This document shows, in pieces, positions 25,991-33,880 of a stretch of 54,301 nucleotides of DNA; positions within the stretch are counted from its first letter, which is position 1, and each line of letters begins with the position of its first letter. The stretch is from Clostridia bacterium (GTDB taxonomy: Bacteria; Bacillota; Clostridia; Christensenellales; Borkfalkiaceae). Both the position numbers and the translations under genes were made by a program. The notes beneath the pieces were generated by a model. The model had not been told where the DNA came from. It was given only the letters and a program-made list of their open reading frames with translations, and ran no database searches. The stretch spans positions 1 through 54,301 of the forward strand of contig JAGASM010000002.1 in the NCBI GenBank assembly GCA_017621735.1, given 5' to 3'.

Positions 25991-26225
25991 ACAGCGTTAT
26001 TTTTACCATAAAATTTTACGCCCGCACAAATCGGCGCGGCGCGGAATATTACAACGTTATTCTTACCGTAAAAGCATGCGCCCGCGCAAATCTGCGCGGC
26101 GCGGAATATTACAGCGTTATTTTTTCCATAAAAGTTTACGCCCGCGCAAATCTGCGCGGGCGGAATATTACAACGCTATTTTTTCCGTAAAAGTTTACGC
26201 CCGCACAAATCGGTGCGGGCGCATG
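25991..26225. repeat. Four tandem copies of a 60-bp terminator unit
   Basis: Units begin near 25991, 26051, 26111 and 26170 (periods 60, 60, 59). Each holds GTTATT, a CGTAAAA/CATAAAA stretch and a GC hairpin of the form GCCCGCRCAAATCKGYGCGGGC. The unit nearest the acyltransferase stop (26248) works as its terminator on the minus strand; the others look like serial copies. The interval 25906-26247 contains no gene. Confidence 0.9.
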
Positions 26226-26247
26226 CTTTTTTATAAAACGTGGAGAA

Positions 26248-27534
26248 TCATTCCCCTTTTCCAACCTTTTCGAGCGCAAGGAAATAGATCTCTTCCGTTG
26301 CAAACGAAATTTTCGTCAACTGATCGCGCTTGTTCACGGGGTGCAGCCAGTAACTGTCTTCCGGAGTGGACAGGTCGACGCAATCGCCGAAAATATTTTT
26401 ATGATACTTGATTTTGCGGTACGGATAGTCGTACTCGACGTGCGCGCTTTCTAACTCCGTTCCCGCCCAGAAAATATCCTTTTCTTCTCCGTACGCGGTA
26501 CAGGTAAGGCGTGTTCCCTCGCACGTTTGCACAAGCCGTCCTTTTCCCTGATCGTAAAAGCGTTTCGCGTTGGGAAGGGTATGTACCGTAACCTCGTCTT
26601 CAAAGTGATACGTTCCTTCGCGCACCTCTTTGCGAACGTTTTCCCGTTCCCACTTGAACCAGTCGGGAATGTGCGAAAACTCCGTTTCTCCGCTTTCCGC
26701 CTTCAAATCGCCAAGCGTTCCCATTTGCCATGCCTTTCCGCATGCCTCACACCAAAGGCGGGTTCCTTTGGAGTACATTTGGAATTCTTTCTTGCAATGA
26801 GGACATTGATACAAAATGCTGTGCAACCCTTCGGCGCGTTTTTTGTATTTGTTCTCGTATCCGTTTTCCTTTTGGTAGGCGTAATCGTCCCGCTTAAACG
26901 CTTTGCGAATGCGCGCGTTGAGTTCGTCGGGAGAAACCGTCTTCGTTTCTTCCGCGGTGGCAATCAGTTCCAAATCCGCCCGAAGGGGGATATTTTGCTC
27001 CTTTTTATTCCACTGCGGGGACATAACGAAGTTCCCGTACATGCGCAAAACGACGACGGGGATCCCCATCAGACGGCACATTTTTCCGAGAGAGTCGGGA
27101 AGGAAGGATTCGCACCCGTCCAACGTATACCGCGCCTCGGGATAGACGCACACGATATCGCCGTGGTGTTGCGCCGAATAACGCATATTGCGAATGAGGT
27201 GAAAATCTTTGATGAATTTCCGCTTGGGAATACTCCCCGCAAGGCGCATGAGAAAGTCCCCTACGTCGCGAATGGCGTCGATTGCAACGACGTTGTTGGC
27301 ATTGTACGGCTTGCACGCCGTATACATGACGTAAAAATCAATCATGCTCGCGTGCGTTGCAAAGAGCAAATAGGGGGCTTTGATCCCTTCCATGCCGATT
27401 TTATTCACCGTAAGTTTACGGCGCATGAGTTTCGGTTTAACGACAAACGCTTTCAAAAACCACATCAAAGGCCTACATGCCTTTCTCGGCTTGCGCGAAA
27501 AATCGTACTTCTTTACCTTTTTTACCTTTTTCAA
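26248..27534 (-). CDS. PlsC-like acyltransferase with a zinc ribbon
   Basis: A 428-residue protein. The N-terminal half is a 1-acyl-glycerol-phosphate acyltransferase-type domain: HASMID (H-x4-D catalytic motif near 61-66), RDVGDFLMRLAGSIPKRK and the YPEARYTLDG substrate motif. At about 240-275 a zinc ribbon follows (CPHC and CEAC), and a beta-rich C-terminal domain fills the rest. The natural substrate is unknown; phospholipid remodelling is likely. The start is TTG 27534 behind GGGGTGGG. It has its own consensus promoter and ends at the 60-bp terminator array. Confidence 0.85.
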   Translation of the reverse strand: MKKVKKVKKYDFSRKPRKACRPLMWFLKAFVVKPKLMRRKLTVNKIGMEGIKAPYLLFATHASMIDFYVMYTACKPYNANNVVAIDAIRDVGDFLMRLAGSIPKRKFIKDFHLIRNMRYSAQHHGDIVCVYPEARYTLDGCESFLPDSLGKMCRLMGIPVVVLRMYGNFVMSPQWNKKEQNIPLRADLELIATAEETKTVSPDELNARIRKAFKRDDYAYQKENGYENKYKKRAEGLHSILYQCPHCKKEFQMYSKGTRLWCEACGKAWQMGTLGDLKAESGETEFSHIPDWFKWERENVRKEVREGTYHFEDEVTVHTLPNAKRFYDQGKGRLVQTCEGTRLTCTAYGEEKDIFWAGTELESAHVEYDYPYRKIKYHKNIFGDCVDLSTPEDSYWLHPVNKRDQLTKISFATEEIYFLALEKVGKGE

Positions 27535-27575
27535 ATTCCCACCCCGATTTTGTTAAGAAAATCAACTTTTTCTTT

Positions 27576-27604
27576 ATTATACACTCTTCGACAATATTTG
27601 TCAA
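27576..27604 (-). promoter_or_regulatory. Sigma-A promoter of the acyltransferase gene, overlapping the mntP stop
   Basis: TTGACA (27599-27604), a 17-nt spacer and TATAAT (27576-27581) on the minus strand. The -35 box contains the TGA of mntP. Confidence 0.88.
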
Positions 27605-28173
27605 GGGAGAAAACTTTCCACGAGGATTTTGCCCGCAATTAAAATTAAAATGATTCCGCCGACGATTTCCGCCTTATCCGCGAGGCGGTTGCCGAGTTTC
27701 TTTCCGCAAAAGACGGCGATAAACGAAAGCATCAGCGTAACCGCGCCGATAACGAGCGCGCACCACCATACGGAAAAGGGGAGGGACGACGCCGTTTCCA
27801 TCGCCAAAAGGGTAACGCCGACGGCGAGCGCGTCGATGCTCGTTGCCACCGCTTGCAAACAAAGTTTTCCGATTCCTACCGGCTTTAACTCCCCCTCTTC
27901 CTTTTTGCACCCGTCGTAGATCATCTTTCCGCCCAAAAAGACAAGCAACGCAAACGAGAGCCACGGCGCGATTTGTTCTACAAGAGAGGTAAACGCATAG
28001 CCGAGGTAATACCCAAGCACGGGCATGACCGCTTGAAAAAGCCCGAAAAACAATGCAATGAGGAGCATTTTACCCAAGCGCATGCTCGGCTCCACCATGC
28101 CGTTGGTCATTCCGACGGCGACGGCATCCATTGCAAGTGCAATCCCTAAAAGGAATATTTCCCAAACTGCCAT
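27601..28173 (-). CDS. mntP: Manganese efflux protein MntP
   Basis: A 190-residue six-helix membrane protein of the MntP/YebN family, exporting Mn2+. The paired motifs AMDAVAVGM (near 14-22) and TSIDALAVG (near 110), each with the ion-binding Asp, are intact. AAGGAG supports ATG 28173; the longer frame has no site. It has its own promoter. Unlike many mntP genes it lacks a yybP-ykoY leader, while the antiporter two genes downstream has one. Confidence 0.92.
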   Translation of the reverse strand: MAVWEIFLLGIALAMDAVAVGMTNGMVEPSMRLGKMLLIALFFGLFQAVMPVLGYYLGYAFTSLVEQIAPWLSFALLVFLGGKMIYDGCKKEEGELKPVGIGKLCLQAVATSIDALAVGVTLLAMETASSLPFSVWWCALVIGAVTLMLSFIAVFCGKKLGNRLADKAEIVGGIILILIAGKILVESFLP

Positions 28174-28238
28174 ACCGACTCCTTTTGTAAAAAAAGACTT
28201 ATGCGCAAACCGCACACAAGCCCGCTTTCTTCTCCGTT

Positions 28239-28268
28239 ATTTTACCATTCAACGCTTTACTTTGTCAA
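28239..28268 (-). promoter_or_regulatory. Promoter of mntP
   Basis: TTGACA (28263-28268), an 18-nt spacer and TAAAAT (28239-28244) on the minus strand. It overlaps the plus-strand promoter of the methyltransferase gene. Confidence 0.75.
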
Positions 28269-28284
28269 CGGATTTGATTATAAT
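28256..28284 (+). promoter_or_regulatory. Promoter of the RlmI-like gene, start site at the ATG
   Basis: TTTACT (28256-28261), a 17-nt spacer and TATAAT (28279-28284). The ATG begins at 28291, seven bases past the -10 box, so the mRNA should be leaderless. Confidence 0.75.
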
Positions 28285-28290
28285 GGAATT

Positions 28291-29454
28291 ATGGCTTACG
28301 AGATTTATTTGAAAAAAGGAGAAGAAAAGCGCATCGTCGCGGGGCACAGTTGGGTATATGCCAACGAAGTTGCGCGGATAGAAGGCAAGGATAAAAACGG
28401 CGCGCTTGCAACCGTGCGTTCCTTCGACGGGCGGTATATCGGCAAGGGGTATCTCAATCACGCGTCCAAGATCCTCGTGCGAATTTTTTTGCGCGGAACC
28501 GAAGAAGACACGGACGAGTTGCTTTTTTCGCGCATCCATGCGGCGAACGAATACAGAAAATCGCTCGGATACGAAAATTGCTATCGCGCGGTGTTTGGGG
28601 AAGCGGACAACCTTCCCGCGCTCATCGTGGATAAATACGGGGAATACCTTTCCGTGCAAATTCTTTCCCTCGGCAACTATTTGCGCAAAAAGCGCATTGT
28701 GGACGCGCTCGTAAAAGAGTTTTCTCCCAAGGGGATTTACGAGCGTTCGGACGTTAGCGTCCGCAAAAAAGAGGGGCTTTTGGAAGAAGTCGGCGTTTTG
28801 TACGGGGACGTTCCCGACTGGGTGGAAATTGAAGAAAACGGAATTCGTATGTCCGTCAGTTTGAAAAAGGGACAAAAGACGGGGTACTTCCTCGACCAAA
28901 AGGAAAACCGTTTCGCGCTCCGCAAGTACGCAAAGGGAGAGGTTTTGGACTGCTTTTGCAATAGCGGAGGGTTCTCCCTCAATGCCGCTACGGTGGCGGA
29001 AACGGTAACCGCGCTGGATATTTCTGAATTTGCCCTCGAAAACGTACGCAAAAACGCCCAACTCAACGGATTTTCCAACGTGAAAACGGAATGCGGGGAC
29101 GTTTTTGAAAAACTGCGCGAATATAAGGCGCAAGGCAAGCAATTCGACTGCATCGTCCTCGATCCGCCCGCATTTTGCAAGAGCGCAAGCGAGGTGAAAG
29201 ACGCCTACCGCGGATATAGAGATTTGAATCTCCTCGGTATGAAGTTGGTAAAAAAGGGTGGATTTTTGGTAACCTGCTCTTGCTCGCACTATATGACGCT
29301 CCCCCTCTTTGAGCAAATGCTCGTAGACGCGGCGCGCTCCTCGGGGCGCAGGGTACAAAGCGTAGAAGTCAAATCGCAAGCCCCCGACCACCCCTCTCTT
29401 TTATGCGCGGAAGAAACGCAATATCTCAAATTTTTTGTCCTTCACGTAGAGTAA
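28291..29454 (+). CDS. RlmI-like class I SAM-dependent rRNA methyltransferase
   Basis: A 387-residue protein of the RlmI/RlmK family (cytosine-5 methylation of 23S rRNA). An N-terminal PUA domain (YLKKGEEKRIVAGHSWVYANEV) binds RNA. The methyltransferase part shows VLDCFCNSGGFSLNAA for SAM, LDPPAF, and CSCSH near the end. No Shine-Dalgarno precedes the ATG, and the promoter -10 box lies 7 bases upstream, so a leaderless start is predicted; a longer in-frame start has no support. It is convergent with the GNAT gene. Confidence 0.92.
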   Translation: MAYEIYLKKGEEKRIVAGHSWVYANEVARIEGKDKNGALATVRSFDGRYIGKGYLNHASKILVRIFLRGTEEDTDELLFSRIHAANEYRKSLGYENCYRAVFGEADNLPALIVDKYGEYLSVQILSLGNYLRKKRIVDALVKEFSPKGIYERSDVSVRKKEGLLEEVGVLYGDVPDWVEIEENGIRMSVSLKKGQKTGYFLDQKENRFALRKYAKGEVLDCFCNSGGFSLNAATVAETVTALDISEFALENVRKNAQLNGFSNVKTECGDVFEKLREYKAQGKQFDCIVLDPPAFCKSASEVKDAYRGYRDLNLLGMKLVKKGGFLVTCSCSHYMTLPLFEQMLVDAARSSGRRVQSVEVKSQAPDHPSLLCAEETQYLKFFVLHVE

Positions 29455-29498
29455 CCACCGTGCGGCTTTTTGCAATGGAATAGGAGAGAACTTGCAGT

Positions 29499-29648
29499 CC
29501 GATATATTTAAGCAAACGAACACCGCTTTTTGATTTTAACGGAAATCAACCAAAACAACCGATATATTTAAGCAAACGAACACCGCCTTTTTGGCTTTAA
29601 CGGAAATCAACCAAAACAAACCGATATATTTAAGCAAACGAACACCGC
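29499..29648. repeat. Three tandem copies (60-62 bp period) between rlmI-like and GNAT genes
   Basis: A 28-base core beginning CCGATATATTTAAGCAAACG and ending in ACACCGC starts at 29499, 29559 and 29621. The last copy runs into the left arm of the hairpin at 29641-29682, so the others look like copies that captured only half of the hairpin. No gene is seen in 29455-29716. Confidence 0.9.
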
Positions 29649-29682
29649 CCGCCCGACGAAATTTCGTCGGGCGGGCGGTGTT
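29641..29682. terminator. 21-bp perfect palindrome, probable bidirectional terminator
   Basis: 29641-29661 is exactly complementary to 29662-29682, with a GC-rich core (CCGCCCGCCCGACG). T-rich but interrupted flanks follow on both strands. It lies between two convergent genes. Confidence 0.65.
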
Positions 29683-29716
29683 GATACAGTTTTCTTAAAT
29701 AGCCTATCGCAGCCTT

Positions 29717-30841
29717 TTAGATCTCTTTGATAAAGCATTTACGGCGTTTGATAATTTCCCGTTTCATTCCCTTCCATTGTCCTTGCACGGCGAGGTTGGT
29801 TACGAGTTCGGGATTCGTTTCCACCCAAGGGATTTTGTTTTTCAAAATCCCCTTGTGAATGCGGTCGATGACCAAAGCGTTTAACCCCTTTGCACGGTAT
29901 TCGGGAAGCACGGCAATGAGTCCGAGTTCTAACTCTTTGGGGTTTTTGACGGCGGAAAGAAGACGGAAAATTGTGGGAAGCGTCAACTTTCCCCCGCTTT
30001 TTTGCAATGCCGCGCAAATAGACGGAAGCGCAACGCCGAAAGCCACGACGTTGTCCTCTTTGTCCACGATGACGGAAAGGTAATCCTCGTTGAGAATCAA
30101 CCCGAACTGACCTAACACTTGATCGAGCATTTTTCCCTCGACGGGAACGTATCCGTCCAGCACCTTATAACTTTCGTTGACGACGTCAAACACCCCTTTT
30201 CCGTACTTTTTTACTACTTTTTTGACGGGCATCGTGCCGACGACTTCAAAAAATTCTCCCCGCTGACGAATGCGGTCGGCAAGCGCAAAAATGCGTCCGT
30301 CCGTCGCATCCAAGTCGGTCAAGAGATATTCCACCCATTCGCACTCGTCCGTAAACCCGTATTCTTTGACGAGCGTTTCGTAATAGGCGTAATTGTAGTT
30401 GGTAACGTAGGTCGCGCGCACGTCGAACCCGTAAGTGAGCATGCCCTCTCTGTCTTGATCGGAAAACCCCCACGGCCCGTGCATTTGCGTCATGCCCTTC
30501 TCTTTGCCGTAAGCGCGCACGGCGTCGAAAAGAGTGAAGGCGACCTCTTTGTCGTCGATGCAATCAAAGCGGGAAAAGCGCACGCACTTCTTTCCCTGTA
30601 TTTCGTTGTATCGATGCTGTAAGATCCCAGCGATCCGCCCGACGAGTTTTCCGTCCCGATAGGCTAAAAACGCCTTTGTTTCCGACTGTAAAAGGGCGGC
30701 GTTTTTGTTGGGGTTGGAAAGCGTTCGCTCATCCGAAAAAAAGGACGGGACGTAATAAGGACAGTCTTGATAAAGCGTCAACGGATAAGACGCAAACTGC
30801 TTCCACTCGCGTTTGGTTTTTACTTCTTTTACCTCTATCAT
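29717..30841 (-). CDS. GNAT-fold N-acyltransferase-like protein
   Basis: A 374-residue protein that resembles large GNAT-superfamily proteins of anaerobes. The N-terminal part (FLAYRDGKLVGRIAG, VRFSRFDCIDD) and the C-terminal part (ELGLIAVLPEYRAKGLNALVID, then VETNPELVTNLAVQGQW) both have acetyl-CoA-binding strand and helix patterns, so it may be a double GNAT. The acceptor is unknown. AGGAGG is well placed before the ATG, and a consensus promoter lies upstream. Confidence 0.75.
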   Translation of the reverse strand: MIEVKEVKTKREWKQFASYPLTLYQDCPYYVPSFFSDERTLSNPNKNAALLQSETKAFLAYRDGKLVGRIAGILQHRYNEIQGKKCVRFSRFDCIDDKEVAFTLFDAVRAYGKEKGMTQMHGPWGFSDQDREGMLTYGFDVRATYVTNYNYAYYETLVKEYGFTDECEWVEYLLTDLDATDGRIFALADRIRQRGEFFEVVGTMPVKKVVKKYGKGVFDVVNESYKVLDGYVPVEGKMLDQVLGQFGLILNEDYLSVIVDKEDNVVAFGVALPSICAALQKSGGKLTLPTIFRLLSAVKNPKELELGLIAVLPEYRAKGLNALVIDRIHKGILKNKIPWVETNPELVTNLAVQGQWKGMKREIIKRRKCFIKEI

Positions 30842-30867
30842 AATGCCTCCTTGGCAAATCCGTTTTC

Positions 30868-30896
30868 ATTATATCCTATTTTTCGACAAATTTCAA
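30868..30896 (-). promoter_or_regulatory. Promoter of the GNAT gene
   Basis: TTGAAA (30891-30896), a 17-nt spacer and TATAAT (30868-30873) on the minus strand. Confidence 0.82.
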
Positions 30897-30912
30897 CGTT
30901 TTTTTATTTTTT

Positions 30913-30942
30913 TGAAAAAGCCCGCGCACAAAGCGCAGGCTT
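30913..30942 (-). terminator. Terminator of the cls operon
   Basis: A 9-bp stem (AGCCTGCGC with GCGCGGGCT, one G-T) and five T on the minus strand, 31 bases past the stop of the 81-codon gene. Confidence 0.8.
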
Positions 30943-30972
30943 ATTCGATCCTTTTCACGGTTTTTGCAACCG

Positions 30973-31218
30973 CTATTCGATTCCGTCAATTTCTTTCATT
31001 CGTTTGAAAGGTACGGGCGCGTTCGAGGCGGTGTCGCTGCGTACCCGCTCGACAACCCCGCGCGCGGGGATTTTTTCTTGCGACGCATATACGGTTTTCC
31101 CCTCCGCGACGGGAATAGGACTTAAAAACCACTCTGCGTTTCCGTTTTCAAAACGGACGTAAAGGTAAGTAAATATTTCTGAAGAGCCGAGCACTCCGCC
31201 CGATAAAGAATGAATCAT
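30973..31218 (-). CDS. Uncharacterised 81-residue protein downstream of cardiolipin synthase
   Basis: No signal or membrane segment is evident. The middle (YLYVRFENGNAEWFLSPI) reads as beta strands. GGGAGAAAG precedes the ATG and the gene starts 15 bases after the cls stop, with a shared terminator, so it is the second gene of that operon. Family not recognised. Confidence 0.7.
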   Translation of the reverse strand: MIHSLSGGVLGSSEIFTYLYVRFENGNAEWFLSPIPVAEGKTVYASQEKIPARGVVERVRSDTASNAPVPFKRMKEIDGIE

Positions 31219-31233
31219 TTTATCTTTCTCCCG

Positions 31234-32799
31234 TTAAAAGAGCGGAGCAAACACTTTTGCGATTTCGCAAAGTACGCGCCCCAAAACGCCGCGGCGCGCT
31301 CCCTCTTCCGTCTGCAATTCGGAGCATGCGACCGTATTTTCAAAGTCGTCCGCCATTTGCCGAACGGCTTCCGTGCCGTACAGTACGACTCCGTTTTCGT
31401 AATGATGTAAAAAAGAGCGATAGTCCAAGTTGACCGTTCCGCAAGCCGCCGCCTCGCCGTCCGCAATCAAGCACTTCGCATGCAAGAATCCGGGGGTGTA
31501 TTCGTATATTTTTACCCCGCCGCGAATGAGTACGGGATAGTTGGAGCGGGTGAGTGCGAACACGATTTTTTTATCGGGGACGTGCGGGACGATGATCCGT
31601 ACGTCCACTCCGCGTTCCGCCGCCCGAAGAAGGGACTCCCGCAAGCGGTAGTCAATGATGAGATAAGGCGTCATAATGCAAACGGATTTCTTCGCCTCGT
31701 TGATCAGGTTGAGGTAGACGTCTTCCCCCACGCAACGGGGATACAAAGGCTTGGGCCCCGCACCGTACGGCTGAACGTAGCCCTTTGCCCCCTCTTGCGC
31801 TTGGGTGCTTTCTACGTAACTTGTAAAATCATCCCCCTCTTTCAAGCGAGTGGAAAAATCGGTCAAAAAGAGCAACGTCATCGCGCGAACGCCTTCGCCG
31901 TAAAGGCGGACGGCGGTGTCCTTCCAGTGCCCGAACGGCTGTTTTTCGTTGACGTACTCATCGGCAAAATTCAGACCACCCGTGTACCCGATCACGCCGT
32001 CGACGACGGTGATTTTTCGGTGATTGCGATTGTTGTGCGCACTCGTTACAATGGGAACGAAAGGGCTGAACTTTTCGCACCGAATTCCCTTTTTTTGCAA
32101 TTTCTTGTAGTAGTTCGCGCCGACTTTTCCCACGCTTCCGATGTCGTCGTACATGACGCGCACTTCGACGCCTTCTTTTACTTTTTCTTCTAAAATAGCG
32201 ACGGTTTCGTTCCACATTTTCCCCCGCTCGACGATGAAATACTCCATAAAGATAAACTTCTTCGCCGCACGGATGTCCTCTTTGAACTTTTCGAAGAACG
32301 CCTCGCCCGAAGGAAAATATTCCGTTTGCGTGTCGCCGTATAAGGGTGCGGACGCGCCGTCGTAAAGCGCCTCGCTTACCCCCGCCCACCTGCCGAGTAA
32401 TTGTTCCGTCTGCGCTTTTTCATACGTTCGCTTGCGATAGGGCGCCGTTTGCTCGTTGAGGACGCGGTATTTTTCCCGCTGCTTGCGCGTAGGGCGGTTA
32501 TGCGAAAAGACGCCGTAAATTGCAACGCCGAACACGTTGAGCCCGATGACGACGACCATCCAAGGGAGTTTCGTTTCGGGGACCATGTCGCGGTTGATGA
32601 TATTAAGTACGGTAACAATGACGATGATCCAGCCGATTGCGGACAGGGTAAAGCGAATCCATTCCGCCGCCCCTTCAAACAGCGTGGAAAGAATTTCTTG
32701 CCCCACCCAAATTGCGCCGAATACGAGCGCGACGTTGAGAATAAACATCGCGATGATGGTAAACGCAATGATGAAAAATCGACTAAACAGTTTTTTCAT
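31234..32799 (-). CDS. Cardiolipin synthase (phospholipase D family)
   Basis: The 521-residue membrane enzyme condenses two phosphatidylglycerols to cardiolipin. Two or three N-terminal helices (about 5-100) anchor two HKD catalytic motifs: NHRKITVVDG near 262 and LHAKCLIADG near 445. The GGLNFADEY and GTVNLDYRSF repeats that follow them are also typical. GGGGGGAG supports the start. It heads a two-gene operon. Confidence 0.93.
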   Translation of the reverse strand: MKKLFSRFFIIAFTIIAMFILNVALVFGAIWVGQEILSTLFEGAAEWIRFTLSAIGWIIVIVTVLNIINRDMVPETKLPWMVVVIGLNVFGVAIYGVFSHNRPTRKQREKYRVLNEQTAPYRKRTYEKAQTEQLLGRWAGVSEALYDGASAPLYGDTQTEYFPSGEAFFEKFKEDIRAAKKFIFMEYFIVERGKMWNETVAILEEKVKEGVEVRVMYDDIGSVGKVGANYYKKLQKKGIRCEKFSPFVPIVTSAHNNRNHRKITVVDGVIGYTGGLNFADEYVNEKQPFGHWKDTAVRLYGEGVRAMTLLFLTDFSTRLKEGDDFTSYVESTQAQEGAKGYVQPYGAGPKPLYPRCVGEDVYLNLINEAKKSVCIMTPYLIIDYRLRESLLRAAERGVDVRIIVPHVPDKKIVFALTRSNYPVLIRGGVKIYEYTPGFLHAKCLIADGEAAACGTVNLDYRSFLHHYENGVVLYGTEAVRQMADDFENTVACSELQTEEGARRGVLGRVLCEIAKVFAPLF

Positions 32800-32831
32800 T
32801 CGTCGCTCCCCCCCCCGTTTTCTTCGTCCTT

Positions 32832-32858
32832 ATTATACCACGCACGCCGCGCCGTCAA
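32832..32858 (-). promoter_or_regulatory. Probable promoter of cls
   Basis: TTGACG (32853-32858), a short 15-nt spacer and TATAAT (32832-32837) on the minus strand. The -35 box lies within the tandem repeat, and a second copy of it without a -10 box lies 108 bases upstream. Confidence 0.55.
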
Positions 32859-33060
32859 TCGCTTTGCGGTAAATTGTCGCGCCGATTGCAACACGTCGGC
32901 GAAAGCCTCGCCCCCTCGGCGGGGTGCCGTATCAGCGTAAAACCTTCAAATTCGCCGCGCCGTCAATCGCTTTGCGGTAAATTGTTGCGCCGATTGCAAC
33001 ACGTCGGCAAAAGCCTCGCCCCTCGGCGGGGTGCCGTATCAGCGTACGACCTTCAAATTC
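32845..33060. repeat. 108-bp tandem duplication upstream of cls
   Basis: Copies 32845-32952 and 32953-33060 differ at only a few positions. The unit starts at the cls -35 region and ends with a CTTCAAATTCGCC motif that starts a third, truncated repeat. The remainder to 33223 shows no gene and no clear terminator for trmL. Confidence 0.9.
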
Positions 33061-33223
33061 GCCGCCCGTTTCCCGTCCGCGAAAAAAAAGGCGCGCCGCC
33101 CTCCTTGCATAGATCCGCAAAAACCATGCGCGGCACTTCTTTGGCTTGGAAATTTTGCTACCCCCTTGATTTTCCGCCCATTTTCCGTCCGCGGAAAGGG
33201 GCGAAACTCGGTTCTAAATAAAA

Positions 33224-33721
33224 TTATTCGCCCCACGAGAGGCGGTGCAGTTCCCCCTCTTGCGAAAGCCCGTCAAAGTCGTTTTGACGCAATCCCTCGT
33301 AGATTGCAATCGCCGCGGAATTTCCCAAATTGAGCGAGCGGCTTTCTCCGCGCATAGGAATGCGCACGCACGTCTTTTCGTGCTCTACGAGCAGTTCTTC
33401 GGGAAGCCCTTTCGTTTCCTTGCCGAATACGAGAAAATCCCCTTTTTTCAAAGACACCTCGGTATAGGCGCGCCGCGCCTTCGTGGTGAAAAAATAAAAA
33501 TTCGCCTCCCTGTACTGCGCAAACAATTCCTCAATGCTATCGTGGTAACGCACGTCTACAAGATGCCAGTAGTCAAGCCCCGCGCGCTTGAGATATTTAT
33601 CCGTTACCTCAAATCCGAGCGGGCGGATCATGTGTAAAACGCACCCCGTCGCCGCACACGTTCTTGCAATATTGCCCGCATTTTGCGGAATTTCCGGCTC
33701 AACCAAAACAACGTGAAACAT
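33224..33721 (-). CDS. trmL: tRNA (cytidine(34)-2'-O)-methyltransferase TrmL
   Basis: A 165-residue SPOUT-class enzyme methylating the ribose of wobble position 34 in Leu tRNAs. Signatures: VEPEIPQNAGNIARTC (7-22), FGKETKGLP (near 100) and IPMRGESRSLNLGNSAAIA (the trefoil-knot SAM site). Length is typical. ATG 33721 follows GAGGAAGG; the longer frame has no site. It has its own promoter. Confidence 0.95.
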   Translation of the reverse strand: MFHVVLVEPEIPQNAGNIARTCAATGCVLHMIRPLGFEVTDKYLKRAGLDYWHLVDVRYHDSIEELFAQYREANFYFFTTKARRAYTEVSLKKGDFLVFGKETKGLPEELLVEHEKTCVRIPMRGESRSLNLGNSAAIAIYEGLRQNDFDGLSQEGELHRLSWGE

Positions 33722-33764
33722 CTTTTTTCCTTCCTCTTCTTTTCTTCCTGTTTTTTTCTTCTCT

Positions 33765-33793
33765 ATTGTACGACATTTTTTTGTGTTTTGCAA
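33765..33793 (-). promoter_or_regulatory. Promoter of trmL
   Basis: TTGCAA (33788-33793), a 17-nt spacer and TACAAT (33765-33770) on the minus strand. Confidence 0.7.
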
Positions 33794-33827
33794 GAAAATG
33801 ACGCCCGTCTGTTTTCAAACGGCGAAA

Positions 33828-33866
33828 CGAAAAAAAGGATAGCGAACCCTCGCTATCCTTTTTTTG
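33828..33866 (-). terminator. Terminator of sleB-ypeB
   Basis: A 15-bp stem (33831-33845 with 33850-33864) around AGGATAGCGA, loop ACCC, then seven T on the minus strand. Confidence 0.88.
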
Positions 33867-33880
33867 CCAAAGCGGCGACG

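Noticed and set aside
25991..26225. CRISPR array
   Set aside because: Units are contiguous 60-bp repeats without unique spacers of constant length, each holds a terminator hairpin, and no cas genes are nearby.
28174..28290. yybP-ykoY riboswitch in front of mntP
   Set aside because: mntP often has one, but the short leader here shows none of the GGGAGTAG or CAAGAC elements.
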